Notes: generated from the letters alone by a model not told the origin. DNA of 64,000 nucleotides from Pseudomonas fluorescens (GCF_902497785.1 NZ_CABVHK010000010.1:62001-126000), one strand, 5' to 3'; shown: positions 44,858 to 53,883, counted from the first letter of the stretch. Numbers and translations are program-made.

Positions 44858-45892
44858 TCAGTCTTGCGCGACTCGCACCACCAGTTTGCCGAAGTTGCGA
44901 CCTTCCAGCAGACCGATGAACGCCTCGGGTGCATTCTCAAGGCCATCGACCACGTCTTCGCGGAATTTCACCTTGCCGTCACGCACCCACGGCGCCATGG
45001 CGCTGACGAATTCCGGCTGACGGTCGCCGTAATCGTCAAACACGATGAAACCCTGAATCCGCACGCGTTTGGTCAGCAGCGTGCGCTGCAATTGCGGCAG
45101 GCGATCCGGGCCGCTCGGCGCTTCGTGAGCGTTGTAGGACGCGATCAGGCCGCACAAAGGAACCCGCGCCTTGGAATTGAGCAGCGGCACTACGGCGTCG
45201 AAAACCTTGCCTCCGACGTTCTCGTAATAAATGTCGATGCCATCGGGACACGCGGTAGCCAATTGATCGGCGAAGTCGGGACTTTTGTGATCGACGCAGG
45301 CATCAAAACCCAGCTCTTCAACCACATAACGGCACTTGTCCGCGCCGCCGGCCACGCCAACCACCCGCAGGCCTTTGATCTTCGCCACTTGGCCGACCAC
45401 CGAACCCACCGCACCGGAGGCCGCCGCCACCACGAGCGTTTCGCCCTCTTTGGGCTGACCGATGTCCATCAGGCCCATGTAAGCGGTCATGCCCGGCATC
45501 CCGAGCACGCCGAGCGCCATGGAAGGGCTTGGCAACCCGGACGGCACCGGAATGATGTCGCGACCGTCGCTGATGCTGTGGCTCTGCCACCCCGTGGCGC
45601 CAACGACCAGATCACCTTCGTGGAACTTGGGATTGAGCGAACGCTCGACCCGGCTGACAGCGCCACCGGTCATCACCTCGTCGATTTCGACCGGTGCCGC
45701 GTAGGAAGGAGCGTCGCTCATGCGCCCGCGCATGTAGGGGTCGAGCGACAGGAACAGGGTTTTGAGCAACACCTGGCCGTCGACCAGGTCCGGCAGCGCT
45801 TCACGCTCCAGGCGAAAATTCTCCGGCGTCGGCGCGCCCACCGGGCGAGACGCCAGGACGATACGTTGGTTGAGGGTCAATGCGTCTGGCAT
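44858..45892 (-). CDS. NADP-dependent oxidoreductase, MDR family (CurA/leukotriene B4 dehydrogenase-like)
   Basis: 344-aa zinc-independent medium-chain dehydrogenase/reductase. The N-terminus has LSLDPYMRGRM, typical of 2-alkenal/curcumin reductases, and the nucleotide-binding loop is AASGAVGSVVGQVAKIKG. The fold ends with GRNFGKLVVRVA. The natural substrate is unknown; reduction of alpha,beta-unsaturated carbonyls is usual. The ATG at 45892 was chosen; the upstream open frame crosses a repeat and terminator. It lies between ybaB and recR. Confidence 0.9.
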   Translation of the reverse strand: MPDALTLNQRIVLASRPVGAPTPENFRLEREALPDLVDGQVLLKTLFLSLDPYMRGRMSDAPSYAAPVEIDEVMTGGAVSRVERSLNPKFHEGDLVVGATGWQSHSISDGRDIIPVPSGLPSPSMALGVLGMPGMTAYMGLMDIGQPKEGETLVVAAASGAVGSVVGQVAKIKGLRVVGVAGGADKCRYVVEELGFDACVDHKSPDFADQLATACPDGIDIYYENVGGKVFDAVVPLLNSKARVPLCGLIASYNAHEAPSGPDRLPQLQRTLLTKRVRIQGFIVFDDYGDRQPEFVSAMAPWVRDGKVKFREDVVDGLENAPEAFIGLLEGRNFGKLVVRVAQD

Positions 45893-45978
45893 GAGAGCGT
45901 CTCCTGTGATCGAAGAATGGGTCGGTATAGGGAAGCAGACCGTTGTGTCGGTATGGCGTTCGATGTTTCTTCCTTGAT

Positions 45979-46072
45979 TGTGGCGAGGGAGCTTGCTCCC
46001 GCTGGGCCGCGAAGCGGCCCCAAAAAAAGGGACTGCTGCGCAGTCCAGCGGGAGCAAGCTCCCTCGCCACAG
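45979..46072. repeat. Nested inverted repeat (class 3, GGCGAGGGAGCTTGCTCCC)
   Basis: TGTGGCGAGGGAGCTTGCTC at one end and its complement at the other, with inner hairpins (GGGCCGCGAAGCGGCCC and GGACTGCTGCGCAGTCC). The whole element is palindromic at several scales. Confidence 0.8.
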
Positions 46073-46097
46073 GGAATGGCAGATACCCGTCAAAAAC

Positions 46098-46130
46098 GAA
46101 AATGCCAGGCACGATGCCTGGCATTTTTTT
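46098..46130. terminator. Bidirectional terminator after ybaB
   Basis: AAATGCCAGGC-ACGA-TGCCTGGCATTTTTTT: an 11-base-pair stem with A-rich and T-rich flanks, 28 nt after the ybaB stop. It would separate dnaX-ybaB from the downstream oxidoreductase and recR. Confidence 0.9.
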
Positions 46131-46157
46131 GTAGCTCATCCGACGCGCCTTGGCGAA

Positions 46158-46496
46158 TCAGAATGGCAATTTCATACCCGGAGGCAATTGCATGCCCGCC
46201 GTCATGCCGGACATTTTGTCCTGGCTGTTGGCTTCGATCTTGCGCACAGCGTCGTTGACGGCGGCGGCGAATACAGCCTCCAGCATCTCTTTGTCGTCTT
46301 CGCTCAGGCCTTCGACCAGGCTTGGGTCGATGGTCACGCGCTTGACGTCGTGACGACCGGTCATCACCACGGTGACCATATCGCCGCCGGCCTTGCCAGT
46401 GACTTCGGCGTTGGCCAGTTCTTCCTGCATCTTGGCCATTTTTTCCTGCATCTGCTGCGCCTGCTTCATCAGGCCGGCCATGCCACCTTTCATCAT
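46158..46496 (-). CDS. ybaB: Nucleoid-associated protein, YbaB/EbfC family
   Basis: 112-aa DNA-binding dimer. It starts MMKGGMAGLMKQAQQMQEKM, with heptad-like glutamine/methionine helices, and ends in the flexible GMQLPPGMKLPF tail. The ATG at 46496 has GAGGTG 7 nt upstream; an in-frame GTG three codons earlier is less likely. It follows dnaX by 66 bp, the classic order. Confidence 0.94.
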   Translation of the reverse strand: MMKGGMAGLMKQAQQMQEKMAKMQEELANAEVTGKAGGDMVTVVMTGRHDVKRVTIDPSLVEGLSEDDKEMLEAVFAAAVNDAVRKIEANSQDKMSGMTAGMQLPPGMKLPF

Positions 46497-46562
46497 GGGA
46501 ATCACCTCAAAGTACTTGGATAAACACAGCGCCCGGCCCGTTCGGCCAGACGCCCTCAGTTA

Positions 46563-48638
46563 TTAGCCCTGACTGACCAGGGCTTCGACAGGTTCAATAG
46601 TATCGTTACGGACCACCGCACCGAACTGCTGCATCATTTGCTGGATGAACGGATCACCGTGGATCGACTCCTCGGCCTCGCGCTGACGGTCTGCCCGACG
46701 CCGCGCCCCAGCCTGGGCCGGGGTTTCCTGCTCGGGCTTGATCAGCTCCATGGTCAGGGTCAGCGTGCGCCCGTGAAACTGGTTCAACGCGTCGTTGAGA
46801 CGACGTTGCTGTGTCGCGTTGAACAGCGCGCTGTGAGCCGGATCCAGGTGCAGCAGCCAGTTGTCGCCATCGACAGCGATCAGCGTGCAGTTGGCGGCGA
46901 TGCTGCCGGTCATGCCGGAGATCGGCAACTTCGGGAACAGCTCCAGCCATTGCAGCGCCAGACCGGTGGCGGGCATGGCGGCCGGTTCAGGCTCGGGTTC
47001 CGGTGCCGGTTCGGCGGCGTGCTCACTGGCCAATTCGTCGAGGTAGCTATAAGCCGAATCCATGTCCGGCTCGATGTAATCCTCGTCCAGCGGCGGCTCG
47101 TCGTCGAGGTCGATGCCCGGCGTGGCGGCATCGACCTCGGCCACTGACGGCTCGGGGATCGGCGTGGCGGCCCATTCCGGCGCATCCGGCACGACGCTGT
47201 CGGGTGTCGGCAACGGCATCGGTGGCAATTCGGGTTGTTCGCTTGCGGTTTCCAGCACCGGTTCGACAGCGGGCTGCTGCACAACCTCTGGCTCGACCGG
47301 GTCATTCCAGGGCAGGTCGACGACGGCTTCGACCGCAACGGGCTCGGGCACGACAACCGGTTCAGGCACGACCACGGGCGCGACCGCCTCAGGCTCTGGC
47401 GCGGGAACCGGGGCAACAACCGCAGCAACGGGTGCAACTGCCGCAGCGGCTACCGGCGCAGCAATCGGCGCGGCAGCCACTGAATTAGCGGAATCAACTG
47501 TGGCCTGGCTGATCCCCACTGGCTTTAGCGGTTGCCTCGGTGCGTCCTCGGTGTCTGCCGGGCGGAACGCGAGCATGCGCAGCAAGACCATTTCGAAACC
47601 ACCGCGGGGGTCCGGCGCCAGCGGCAAATCGCGGCGGCCGATCAGGCCCATCTGGTAATAAAACTGCACGTCTTCGGCCGGCAAGGCCTGAGCCAGCGCC
47701 AGCACCCGATCGCGGTCGCCTTGGCCATTGTCGACGCCTTCAGGCAAGGCCTGAGCGATCGCGACACGGTGCAGCACGTTGAGGATTTCCGAGAGCACGC
47801 CGTTCCAGTCCGGGCCCTGTTCAGCCAGGTGGCGGACGCCTTCGAGCAACGCCTTGGCATCGCCTTCGATCAGCGCATGCAGAACGTCGTAGACCTGACC
47901 GTGGTCAAGCGTGCCCAGCATCGCGCGCACGTCGGCCGCCATGACCTTGCCTTCACCGAAGGCAATGGCCTGATCGGTCAGGCTCATGGCATCGCGCATC
48001 GAGCCATCGGCGGCGCGGCCGAGCAGCCACAGGGCGTCGTCTTCGAACGGCACGTTCTCGACACCCAGCACGTGGGTCAAATGCTCGACGACCCGTTCAG
48101 GGGTCATGTTTTTCAGGGAGAATTGCAGGCACCGCGACAGAATCGTTGCAGGGAGTTTCTGCGGGTCGGTGGTGGCCAGGATGAACTTGACGTAGGGCGG
48201 CGGCTCTTCGAGAGTTTTCAGCAGCGCATTGAAGGAATGGCTGGAAAGCATGTGCACTTCGTCGATCAGGTAGACCTTGAAGCGCCCGCGGCTCGGGGCG
48301 TACTGAACATTGTCGAGCAGCTCGCGGGTGTCCTCGACCTTGGTCCGGCTCGCGGCGTCGATTTCGATCAGGTCGACGAAGCGCCCTTCGTCGATCTCAC
48401 GGCACACCGAGCATTCGCCGCACGGTGTCGAAGTGATACCTGTTTCACAGTTCAGGCATTTGGCGATGATCCGCGCGATGGTGGTCTTGCCGACCCCGCG
48501 CGTCCCGGTAAACAGGTAGGCGTGGTGCAGCCGCTGGCTGTCCAAGGCATTGATCAGAGCCTTGAGCACATGGGTCTGGCCGACCATTTCGCGGAACGAG
48601 CGCGGACGCCATTTACGTGCAAGAACCTGATAACTCAT
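46563..48638 (-). CDS. dnaX: DNA polymerase III tau/gamma subunit
   Basis: 691-aa clamp-loader ATPase. It has Walker A GTRGVGKTT, the zinc module (CLNCE, then CGECSVC), DEVHMLSSHSFNALLKTLEEPP and the C-terminal tau domain that contacts the polymerase. Between them lies a long Ala/Pro/Val/Glu low-complexity linker (about residues 390-590), including repeated PEPV units. I did not see an A-AAA-AAG type slippery site for a gamma product, though a careful scan is needed. The start is the ATG at 48638 (MSYQVLARKWRP). Confidence 0.95.
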   Translation of the reverse strand: MSYQVLARKWRPRSFREMVGQTHVLKALINALDSQRLHHAYLFTGTRGVGKTTIARIIAKCLNCETGITSTPCGECSVCREIDEGRFVDLIEIDAASRTKVEDTRELLDNVQYAPSRGRFKVYLIDEVHMLSSHSFNALLKTLEEPPPYVKFILATTDPQKLPATILSRCLQFSLKNMTPERVVEHLTHVLGVENVPFEDDALWLLGRAADGSMRDAMSLTDQAIAFGEGKVMAADVRAMLGTLDHGQVYDVLHALIEGDAKALLEGVRHLAEQGPDWNGVLSEILNVLHRVAIAQALPEGVDNGQGDRDRVLALAQALPAEDVQFYYQMGLIGRRDLPLAPDPRGGFEMVLLRMLAFRPADTEDAPRQPLKPVGISQATVDSANSVAAAPIAAPVAAAAVAPVAAVVAPVPAPEPEAVAPVVVPEPVVVPEPVAVEAVVDLPWNDPVEPEVVQQPAVEPVLETASEQPELPPMPLPTPDSVVPDAPEWAATPIPEPSVAEVDAATPGIDLDDEPPLDEDYIEPDMDSAYSYLDELASEHAAEPAPEPEPEPAAMPATGLALQWLELFPKLPISGMTGSIAANCTLIAVDGDNWLLHLDPAHSALFNATQQRRLNDALNQFHGRTLTLTMELIKPEQETPAQAGARRRADRQREAEESIHGDPFIQQMMQQFGAVVRNDTIEPVEALVSQG

Positions 48639-48783
48639 CGAAAACCGTCGCCACGAAGGAACACAAGCGGCTAATGCTAGCGGAGCAAGGCCAAAATTGC
48701 ATCCGGCGCGCTCGTCTAATCTGGCTAAGATGCAATTTGGGGGGCTTTTTATCGGATCGGGTTTCATCGGTAGCGGAGCGTTT

Positions 48784-49518
48784 ATGCGGCTGGCCTTGGG
48801 GGCACTGTTGTTGATGAGCCTGAATGTCATGGCCGCCGCGCCATTGCGCTTTGTGGTGCCTGACAGTTGGGCGATGCCGATGGTCCAACTTGACCGTGGG
48901 CGCCCGACCCAGGGGATCTTGCATGACGTGATGGTCAGCCTGGCGACCCAGGTCGGCGTTCCGGCGCAGTTTCACGTACTGCCGCGCGCCCGCGTGCAGA
49001 GTGCCATGGAGCACGGCGAGGTCGATGTCCGCTGCTATGCCGCGCAATCGTGGGGGTCGAACCAGTCCGGGGACTATATCTGGAGCATCCCGCTCTGGAC
49101 CCAGCCTGATGTGCTGATCAGCCGACCGGAACAACTGCCCGGCGCGGTGCCGGAAAATTTGTCGCGACAATCCATCGGCACGGTGCTCGGCTACAGTTAC
49201 CCGACCTTGCAGCCCTTGTTCGACAGCGACCGCCTGCTCCGCGAAGACGCGCGCAACCAGGAACAAGTGCTGGAGAAACTCCTGGCCGGACGCTATCGCT
49301 ACGCCGTGAGTAATCAGTGGACGCTGGACTGGTTCAATCAGCGCCTGTTACCCGAGCGGCAGCTCAAGGGAGGCGTGGTGTTGCAGGAGCAAAGTGTCGG
49401 CTGCTATGTGCGCAACGCCCCGGACGTGCCGGTGCAGCGCATATTGCGCACACTGCTGAGGATGAAAATGTCGGGGGAGATTGATGACATTATCCAGCTC
49501 TATGTCGGGGGAGATTGA
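48784..49518 (+). CDS. Periplasmic amino-acid-type solute-binding protein
   Basis: 244-aa protein with a signal peptide (MRLALGALLLMSLNVMAAA) and a type-2 periplasmic binding fold (SBP_bac_3-like): PLRFVVPDSWAMP, VPAQFHVLPRARVQSAMEHG through EVDVRCYA, SIGTVLGYSYP, RYRYAVSNQ. No transporter genes are next to it, so it may be a sensor-type or orphan binding protein. The ATG at 48784 was chosen for the signal peptide; an ATG at 48730 is also in frame. The last codons are altered by a 34-bp tandem duplication. Confidence 0.82.
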   Translation: MRLALGALLLMSLNVMAAAPLRFVVPDSWAMPMVQLDRGRPTQGILHDVMVSLATQVGVPAQFHVLPRARVQSAMEHGEVDVRCYAAQSWGSNQSGDYIWSIPLWTQPDVLISRPEQLPGAVPENLSRQSIGTVLGYSYPTLQPLFDSDRLLREDARNQEQVLEKLLAGRYRYAVSNQWTLDWFNQRLLPERQLKGGVVLQEQSVGCYVRNAPDVPVQRILRTLLRMKMSGEIDDIIQLYVGGD

Positions 49519-49538
49519 TGACATTATCCAGCTCTATG
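49471..49538. repeat. 34-bp perfect tandem duplication at a gene end
   Basis: The unit at 49471-49504 (TCGGGGGAGATTGATGACAT onward) is repeated at once at 49505-49538. As 34 is not a multiple of three, the first copy now runs into a stop inside the second copy. Confidence 0.95.
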
Positions 49539-49555
49539 TCGGCAAACCCTGAACC

Positions 49556-49694
49556 TGTGGGAGCGGCTTTGTGGCGAGGGGATTTATCCCCGTTGGGCTG
49601 CGAAGCGGCCCCGGCAGTTCACACTAAACCGCGTGTGCGACTGCTTCGCAGCCGAACGGGGATAAATCCCCTCGCCACATAAGCCGCTCCCACA
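49556..49694. repeat. Large nested inverted repeat (class 3)
   Basis: GTGGGAGCGGC-TTTGTGGCGAGGGGATTTAT at the left end mirrors ATAAATCCCCTCGCCACA-AGCCGCTCCCAC on the right, with inner CTGCGAAGCGGC/CTTCGCAGC arms. It separates two convergent genes. Confidence 0.85.
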
Positions 49695-49719
49695 TTTGAT
49701 CTTCAGTCGCCTGAAAGTC

Positions 49720-51420
49720 TCAGGATATTTGATCGAGCACCCGCCATTGCAGCGGCGCAACGAACCCATCCACCCAACCCGCCACCTCGTCCGCCGGCAT
49801 CGGGCGGGCGATGAAATAGCCTTGGGCAACGTCGCACCCCAGTTGCAGCAGCAATTCACCGTGCTCGATGCTTTCCACGCCCTCGGCAATGACTTGCCGG
49901 CCAAATGCCCGCGCCAGGCCAATGACCGCTTTGGTGAGCGCCAGGTCATCGTGGTCATGCAGAATGTCGCGGATAAACGACTTGTCGATCTTGATGGTCT
50001 GGGTGCGTAACCGCTTGAGGTAGCTCAACGACGAATAACCGGTGCCAAAGTCGCCCAAGGAAAACTGCACCCCGAGTGCCTGACACGCCTGCAGGCAGGC
50101 ACTGACATGCTGGATGTTTTCGATGGCCACCGACTCGACGATTTCCAGGTCAAGCATCTGCGGCGCAACCCGGGCATGCCGGGCGAGCAAGTGCCGCAGG
50201 CGGTCGACGAAATCCGCCCGCTGAAAATGCCGGGCGGCAATGTTGACGCTGATCGGCCAGCCCTGCCCTGCTTGCTGCCAACGGTCCAACTGCAGCAACA
50301 CCTGGTCCATCACCCACTCACCGATGTCGATGATCAGGTCCGTCTCTTCCACCGCCGGCAGAAAATCCCGGGCCTGCACCGTGCCGTCCTGCGGGTGCTC
50401 CCAGCGCAATAACGCCTCGAAGCCGACGACAACTGCGCGACGCATGTTCACTTTGGGCTGGAAGTACAGGCGTAACTCACCGGCGGCCAATGCCTGTCGA
50501 ACCCGTTCGACGGTCTGGTGCGTGGCCTTGACCTCCCGGTCCCGGGACACGTCAAACAGTTGAAAGCGATTGCGCCCGCGCTGTTTGGCCACGTACATGG
50601 CCTGATCGGCATGCCGCAACAGGGTTTCGGCGTCTTCGTTATCGTGAGGAAACAGGGTGACACCGATGCTGGCAAAGACATTCAGGACTTTATCCTGCAG
50701 CAGGTACGGCGCGGAAATCGCGCCTAATACCCGATTCAGTGCCGCGCGCAATTCCGGCAGATCGCGCACATAACGTAACACCAGCACAAACTCGTCGCCC
50801 GCCAGCCGCGCCACCACATCCTCACCGCGAACGATGTCGCGCAGGCGTCTGGCTACCTCCACCAGCAACAGATCGCCACTGGCATGCCCGTAGCCGTCGT
50901 TGACCGCCTTGAAGCCGTCGAGGTCGAGCATGCACACCGCCAGCGGGATGTTTTCCTGCCGGGAGAACGCCAGCGCCTGATCCAGCAAATCCGACAGAAA
51001 CGCGCGGTTGGGCAGCCCGGTCAGCACATCGTGGCCAACCCGCCATTGCAGGGAATGCAGCAGTTGGCGTTTTTCGCTGATGTCGAACCGAATCGCCAGG
51101 TAGCGGTGAATGCGCCCGGTGTCGTCTTCCAGCACCGGCACCAGGGTGCTCTCGACCCAATACAGGCGACCATCCTTGGTGCGATTGCAGATCTCGCCTT
51201 TCCAGACATTGCCGAGTGCGATGGTGCGCCACATCTCGGCGAAGAAGTCAGCAGAATGCAGGCCAGAGTTGATCAGCCGATGATTCTGCCCGAGCAGTTC
51301 ATCACGGCTATAACCGGACACGGCGCAGAACTGGTCGTTGACGTAGGTAATCCGGCCGGTCAGATCGGTCTCGGAAAAAATCGCGGCGGCGTCCACGGCC
51401 CTGCGGTATTTCTCATCCAT
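49720..51420 (-). CDS. PAS-GGDEF-EAL cyclic-di-GMP protein with altered EAL metal site
   Basis: 566-aa cytoplasmic signalling protein. PAS/PAC sensor at residues 7-118 (IFSETDLTGRITYVNDQFC). The GGDEF domain (about 120-290) has AGDEF at 207-211 with the RxxD inhibitory site at 198-201, so cyclase activity is possible. The EAL domain (about 305-560) keeps E335 (EAL), N393, E426, K480, E513 and Q533, but the usual DDFGTG reads GDFGTG, with G456 replacing a metal-binding Asp. Phosphodiesterase activity may therefore be weak or lost. No signal peptide or membrane helix. It is transcribed alone. Confidence 0.92.
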   Translation of the reverse strand: MDEKYRRAVDAAAIFSETDLTGRITYVNDQFCAVSGYSRDELLGQNHRLINSGLHSADFFAEMWRTIALGNVWKGEICNRTKDGRLYWVESTLVPVLEDDTGRIHRYLAIRFDISEKRQLLHSLQWRVGHDVLTGLPNRAFLSDLLDQALAFSRQENIPLAVCMLDLDGFKAVNDGYGHASGDLLLVEVARRLRDIVRGEDVVARLAGDEFVLVLRYVRDLPELRAALNRVLGAISAPYLLQDKVLNVFASIGVTLFPHDNEDAETLLRHADQAMYVAKQRGRNRFQLFDVSRDREVKATHQTVERVRQALAAGELRLYFQPKVNMRRAVVVGFEALLRWEHPQDGTVQARDFLPAVEETDLIIDIGEWVMDQVLLQLDRWQQAGQGWPISVNIAARHFQRADFVDRLRHLLARHARVAPQMLDLEIVESVAIENIQHVSACLQACQALGVQFSLGDFGTGYSSLSYLKRLRTQTIKIDKSFIRDILHDHDDLALTKAVIGLARAFGRQVIAEGVESIEHGELLLQLGCDVAQGYFIARPMPADEVAGWVDGFVAPLQWRVLDQIS

Positions 51421-51836
51421 GAGTCAGGCTCACTGTCGCTAGCGGTGGTACCGCTCGACCAGCACAACAAGCCCGGCAGAGATGTTTTTGATCGAACTGC
51501 GCAGAGCCACTTGATCACTCCATGAACAGCCATTGATGGCCCCTTGGCAGCTGAAGATCAACTAGTCTCAAGGACCCTGACGAAGGGCAGCAACAGCCAT
51601 TTCGGTAACTTTTTGCAAGGCTTCAAGCCTGCTTGAGCCCTCCGCACACCTTGTGAGGCAGCGCAGTATTGGCTCTCCCCTGTCAGCCAGACTTCAGAGA
51701 ACAGGTCACCCGTTCGTCTTTTCGAACGGCAATTCTACGAAATGCATCACATTTTGCAAAGCAAGGTGATGGATCATGCGGTTGTCTAATGCAAAAATCT
51801 ATCGTTAAGTTCTTGATTCTAAATGGGAATTGAGCG
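51421..51836. other. Intergenic region between the GGDEF-EAL and XRE genes
   Basis: 416 bp with no supported gene and more AT than the surroundings near its right end. It contains a hairpin CCGTTCG-TCTTTT-CGAACGG (51710-51729) without a T run, and an inverted pair ATTTTGCA (51751-51758) and TGCAAAAAT (51790-51798) close to the XRE start that could be an autoregulatory site. Confidence 0.5.
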
Positions 51837-52151
51837 ATGCAAATTTCAAGTTTGGGTCCAGCCATTCGGCGTTACCGCAAGGTCGCGGGGCTTACTCAGG
51901 CTGAACTTGGCGAAAAAACCGGTTTTGACCCCAAAACCATCAGCCGTTTCGAAACCGGCACCTACACCCCCAGCGTGGAAGCTCTGTTCCTGCTGGCGGA
52001 TGTGCTGGGCGTGAAGCTGAAAGCCTTTTTCGCCGATTTGGGCGATGAAGACGAGCAGCGGGCGTATCTCTACGCAGTCATACATAAAGCCACCCCGAAG
52101 GATCTGGGAAAGCTGATTGCAGCGGTTGACCAGGCCTTGTCCAAGCCTTAG
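51837..52151 (+). CDS. XRE-family helix-turn-helix regulator
   Basis: 104-aa DNA-binding protein. The HTH (about residues 8-62) reads IRRYRKVAGLTQAELGEKTG and DPKTISRFETGTYTPSVEAL, with a short C-terminal helical part (AYLYAVIHKATPKDLGKLI). It has no partner toxin or phage genes. A weak ribosome site (TTGAGCG) precedes the ATG. Its targets are unknown. A very long terminator follows. Confidence 0.88.
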   Translation: MQISSLGPAIRRYRKVAGLTQAELGEKTGFDPKTISRFETGTYTPSVEALFLLADVLGVKLKAFFADLGDEDEQRAYLYAVIHKATPKDLGKLIAAVDQALSKP

Positions 52152-52163
52152 TGGCAGAAATAA

Positions 52164-52210
52164 AAAAAGGAGGCCGACCTGTCGTGGTTCGACAGGTCGG
52201 CCTCCTTTTT
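52164..52210 (+). terminator. Very strong terminator of the XRE gene
   Basis: A 21-base-pair perfect stem (AAAAAGGAGGCCGACCTGTC plus G, with its complement) and a five-base loop, ending in TTTTT. It starts 12 nt after the stop codon. Confidence 0.93.
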
Positions 52211-52330
52211 CATGCGCCGTTTTCTTCAATCGGAAACGACGAAAAATCCGCCCCGGACCGAATCCATGGCAGAACAACAAAACGAATATAGTGGATTGTT
52301 AACGCGAGAGAAGACTCGCGGGCGTTATGG

Positions 52331-52441
52331 AGGCAACCCCACCAGCCACACCCCGGCACACAATGTTCCCGCTGTGGCTGCTTCCTTCCGGATCTGACCA
52401 GGTTCACGGGTAATCGTTGCGGGGGGACCGATGGGGTCACC
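52331..52441 (-). ncRNA. ffs: 4.5S signal recognition particle RNA
   Basis: On the minus strand the universal SRP apical motif is present (GGTCAGATCCGGAAGGAAGC then AGCCA, around 52374-52398). The outer stem pairs GGTGACCCCA (plus complement 52432-52441) with the GGGGTTGCC end near 52333-52341. Flanking TTATGG/CCATAA extends the pairing. The RNA binds Ffh and guides membrane-protein export. The exact ends are estimated to within a few bases. Confidence 0.93.
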
Positions 52442-52555
52442 ATAACGACGCTCACCTGACGGCGAGCCGCGCCATTGTACCTGTCTGAGACGAAGTTACA
52501 ACCGTCCGCGCGGATAAAAAAATATGAGCGGCTTCAAGGACATGCGGTGCCCCGA

Positions 52556-52630
52556 AAAAGATCGCAGCCTGCGGCAGCGCCTACATGGATCGGCGTACAT
52601 CCGTAGGAGCTGCCGCAGGCTGCGATCTTT
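52556..52630. repeat. Inverted repeat (class 2, CCGCAGGCTG type)
   Basis: AAAGATCGCAGCCTGCGGCAG then CGCCTAC and the complement around about 15 bp, just after the metallopeptidase gene. Confidence 0.85.
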
Positions 52631-52635
52631 GGACC

Positions 52636-53799
52636 TCACTGCGCCAGCACCTCATCCGCCCTGCCGCCCTCTTGCTGGATCACCAAATGGATGAAGTGCA
52701 ACTTGGCGATCACCGCCGGCGGCAGCACGAACGGATAGAAATCCGGCTGTCCCATACTGCGCGACAGTTCGTTGAGCATGCCCGCCAATTCTATCCACGC
52801 GTTGACGAACGACAGGAACGCTTCGCCGCCGGGATGCTGCGGATCGTAGAGGGTGCTGGACGGGAACGGTTGGTAGTCAAAATCCATTTCTCGTGCGCTC
52901 ATGCCGAAACCGAGGGCAGTGTCCACCGCATCCATCATGTGCAGGTAGTGCGCCCAGGTTTCCGCCCAGTCTTCCCACGGATGCATCGTTGCGTAGGCGC
53001 TGACGAAATGTTGCTGCCAGTCCAGCGGAGCGCCGTGCTGATAATGTTGATCGAGTGCTTCGGCGTAACTGGCGCGCTCGTCACCAAACAGGCTGCGAAA
53101 CGGCTCCAGCCAGTGACTGTTGGCAATCAACCGATCCCAATAATAATGCCCGACCTCATGTCGAAAATGCCCAAGCAAAGTGCGATAGGGTTCGTGCATC
53201 TGCACCCGGACGTGCTCGCGGTGCGCGTCGTCGGCTTCGTTGATATCGAGGGTGATCAGGCCGTTGGCGTGGCCGGTGGTCGGTGGCTTGCCTTCGAGGT
53301 CGACGCCAATGAAGTCGAAGGCCAACCCGGACTCTTCATCCACGCTTTTGGGAATCACCTGCAAACCCAGACTCACCAGCTGCGCGACCAGGCGCCGCTT
53401 GGCGGTTTCGACCTTGCGCCAGCGCTCGTGGTTTTCGGCGATCGACAGGTCGGGAATAGTGCGATTCAAGCTACAGGCGATGCACAGCACCGCGTGATCG
53501 TCAGCCGGCAGCAGCCAGTTGCACGCAGCCGGGGATTGCAGATTGGCGCAGCGGCGCAATTCACCCGCTTCGGGATCGGCGTCGAGTAGCCAGGTGTCGG
53601 CTTGCAGCCCGGGCTGTAACGACGACAAGCGGCTCTGTTGCGGTTGATACCCCAACGCCGCAGAGCACGCCAGACACTGACTGTTGCGAAAGAACAGCGA
53701 TTGCCCGCAACGGCAATGCCAGACCTTGCTGTTGCGCGAACGCTCGCCCATGAAAGGCGCGGCGATCCGAGAGCTGAGCTGTTCGAAGAAGCGGTGCAT
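52636..53799 (-). CDS. Putative zinc-binding metallopeptidase
   Basis: 387-aa cytoplasmic protein. The N-terminus has a zinc-ribbon-like pattern (WHCRCGQSLF, CLAC) and a second set (CANLQSPAAC, CIAC). The peptidase motif HExxH is H214-EVG-H218 in HFRHEVGHYYWDRLI, followed by the acidic region WEDWAETWAHYLHMMDAVDT, which could give the third ligand. It matches the family named putative zinc-binding metallopeptidase. The substrate is unknown. GGGAGAG precedes the ATG. Confidence 0.85.
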   Translation of the reverse strand: MHRFFEQLSSRIAAPFMGERSRNSKVWHCRCGQSLFFRNSQCLACSAALGYQPQQSRLSSLQPGLQADTWLLDADPEAGELRRCANLQSPAACNWLLPADDHAVLCIACSLNRTIPDLSIAENHERWRKVETAKRRLVAQLVSLGLQVIPKSVDEESGLAFDFIGVDLEGKPPTTGHANGLITLDINEADDAHREHVRVQMHEPYRTLLGHFRHEVGHYYWDRLIANSHWLEPFRSLFGDERASYAEALDQHYQHGAPLDWQQHFVSAYATMHPWEDWAETWAHYLHMMDAVDTALGFGMSAREMDFDYQPFPSSTLYDPQHPGGEAFLSFVNAWIELAGMLNELSRSMGQPDFYPFVLPPAVIAKLHFIHLVIQQEGGRADEVLAQ

Positions 53800-53883
53800 G
53801 GCGATCTCTCCCTGGGGCTTGCCAAGACTAGATCATGATGGGGCTTCGATCGTTCCCGCTTTTTGCGCTGCGGCAAAAATTGC

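Noticed and set aside
46563..48638. Programmed frameshift in dnaX
   Set aside because: No A-rich slippery heptamer was seen near two thirds of the gene; the long Ala/Pro linker makes casual judgement unsafe, so no claim is made.
51837..52151. XRE regulator as part of a prophage or toxin-antitoxin pair
   Set aside because: No phage, integrase or toxin gene lies next to it and it is a single-gene unit with its own terminator.
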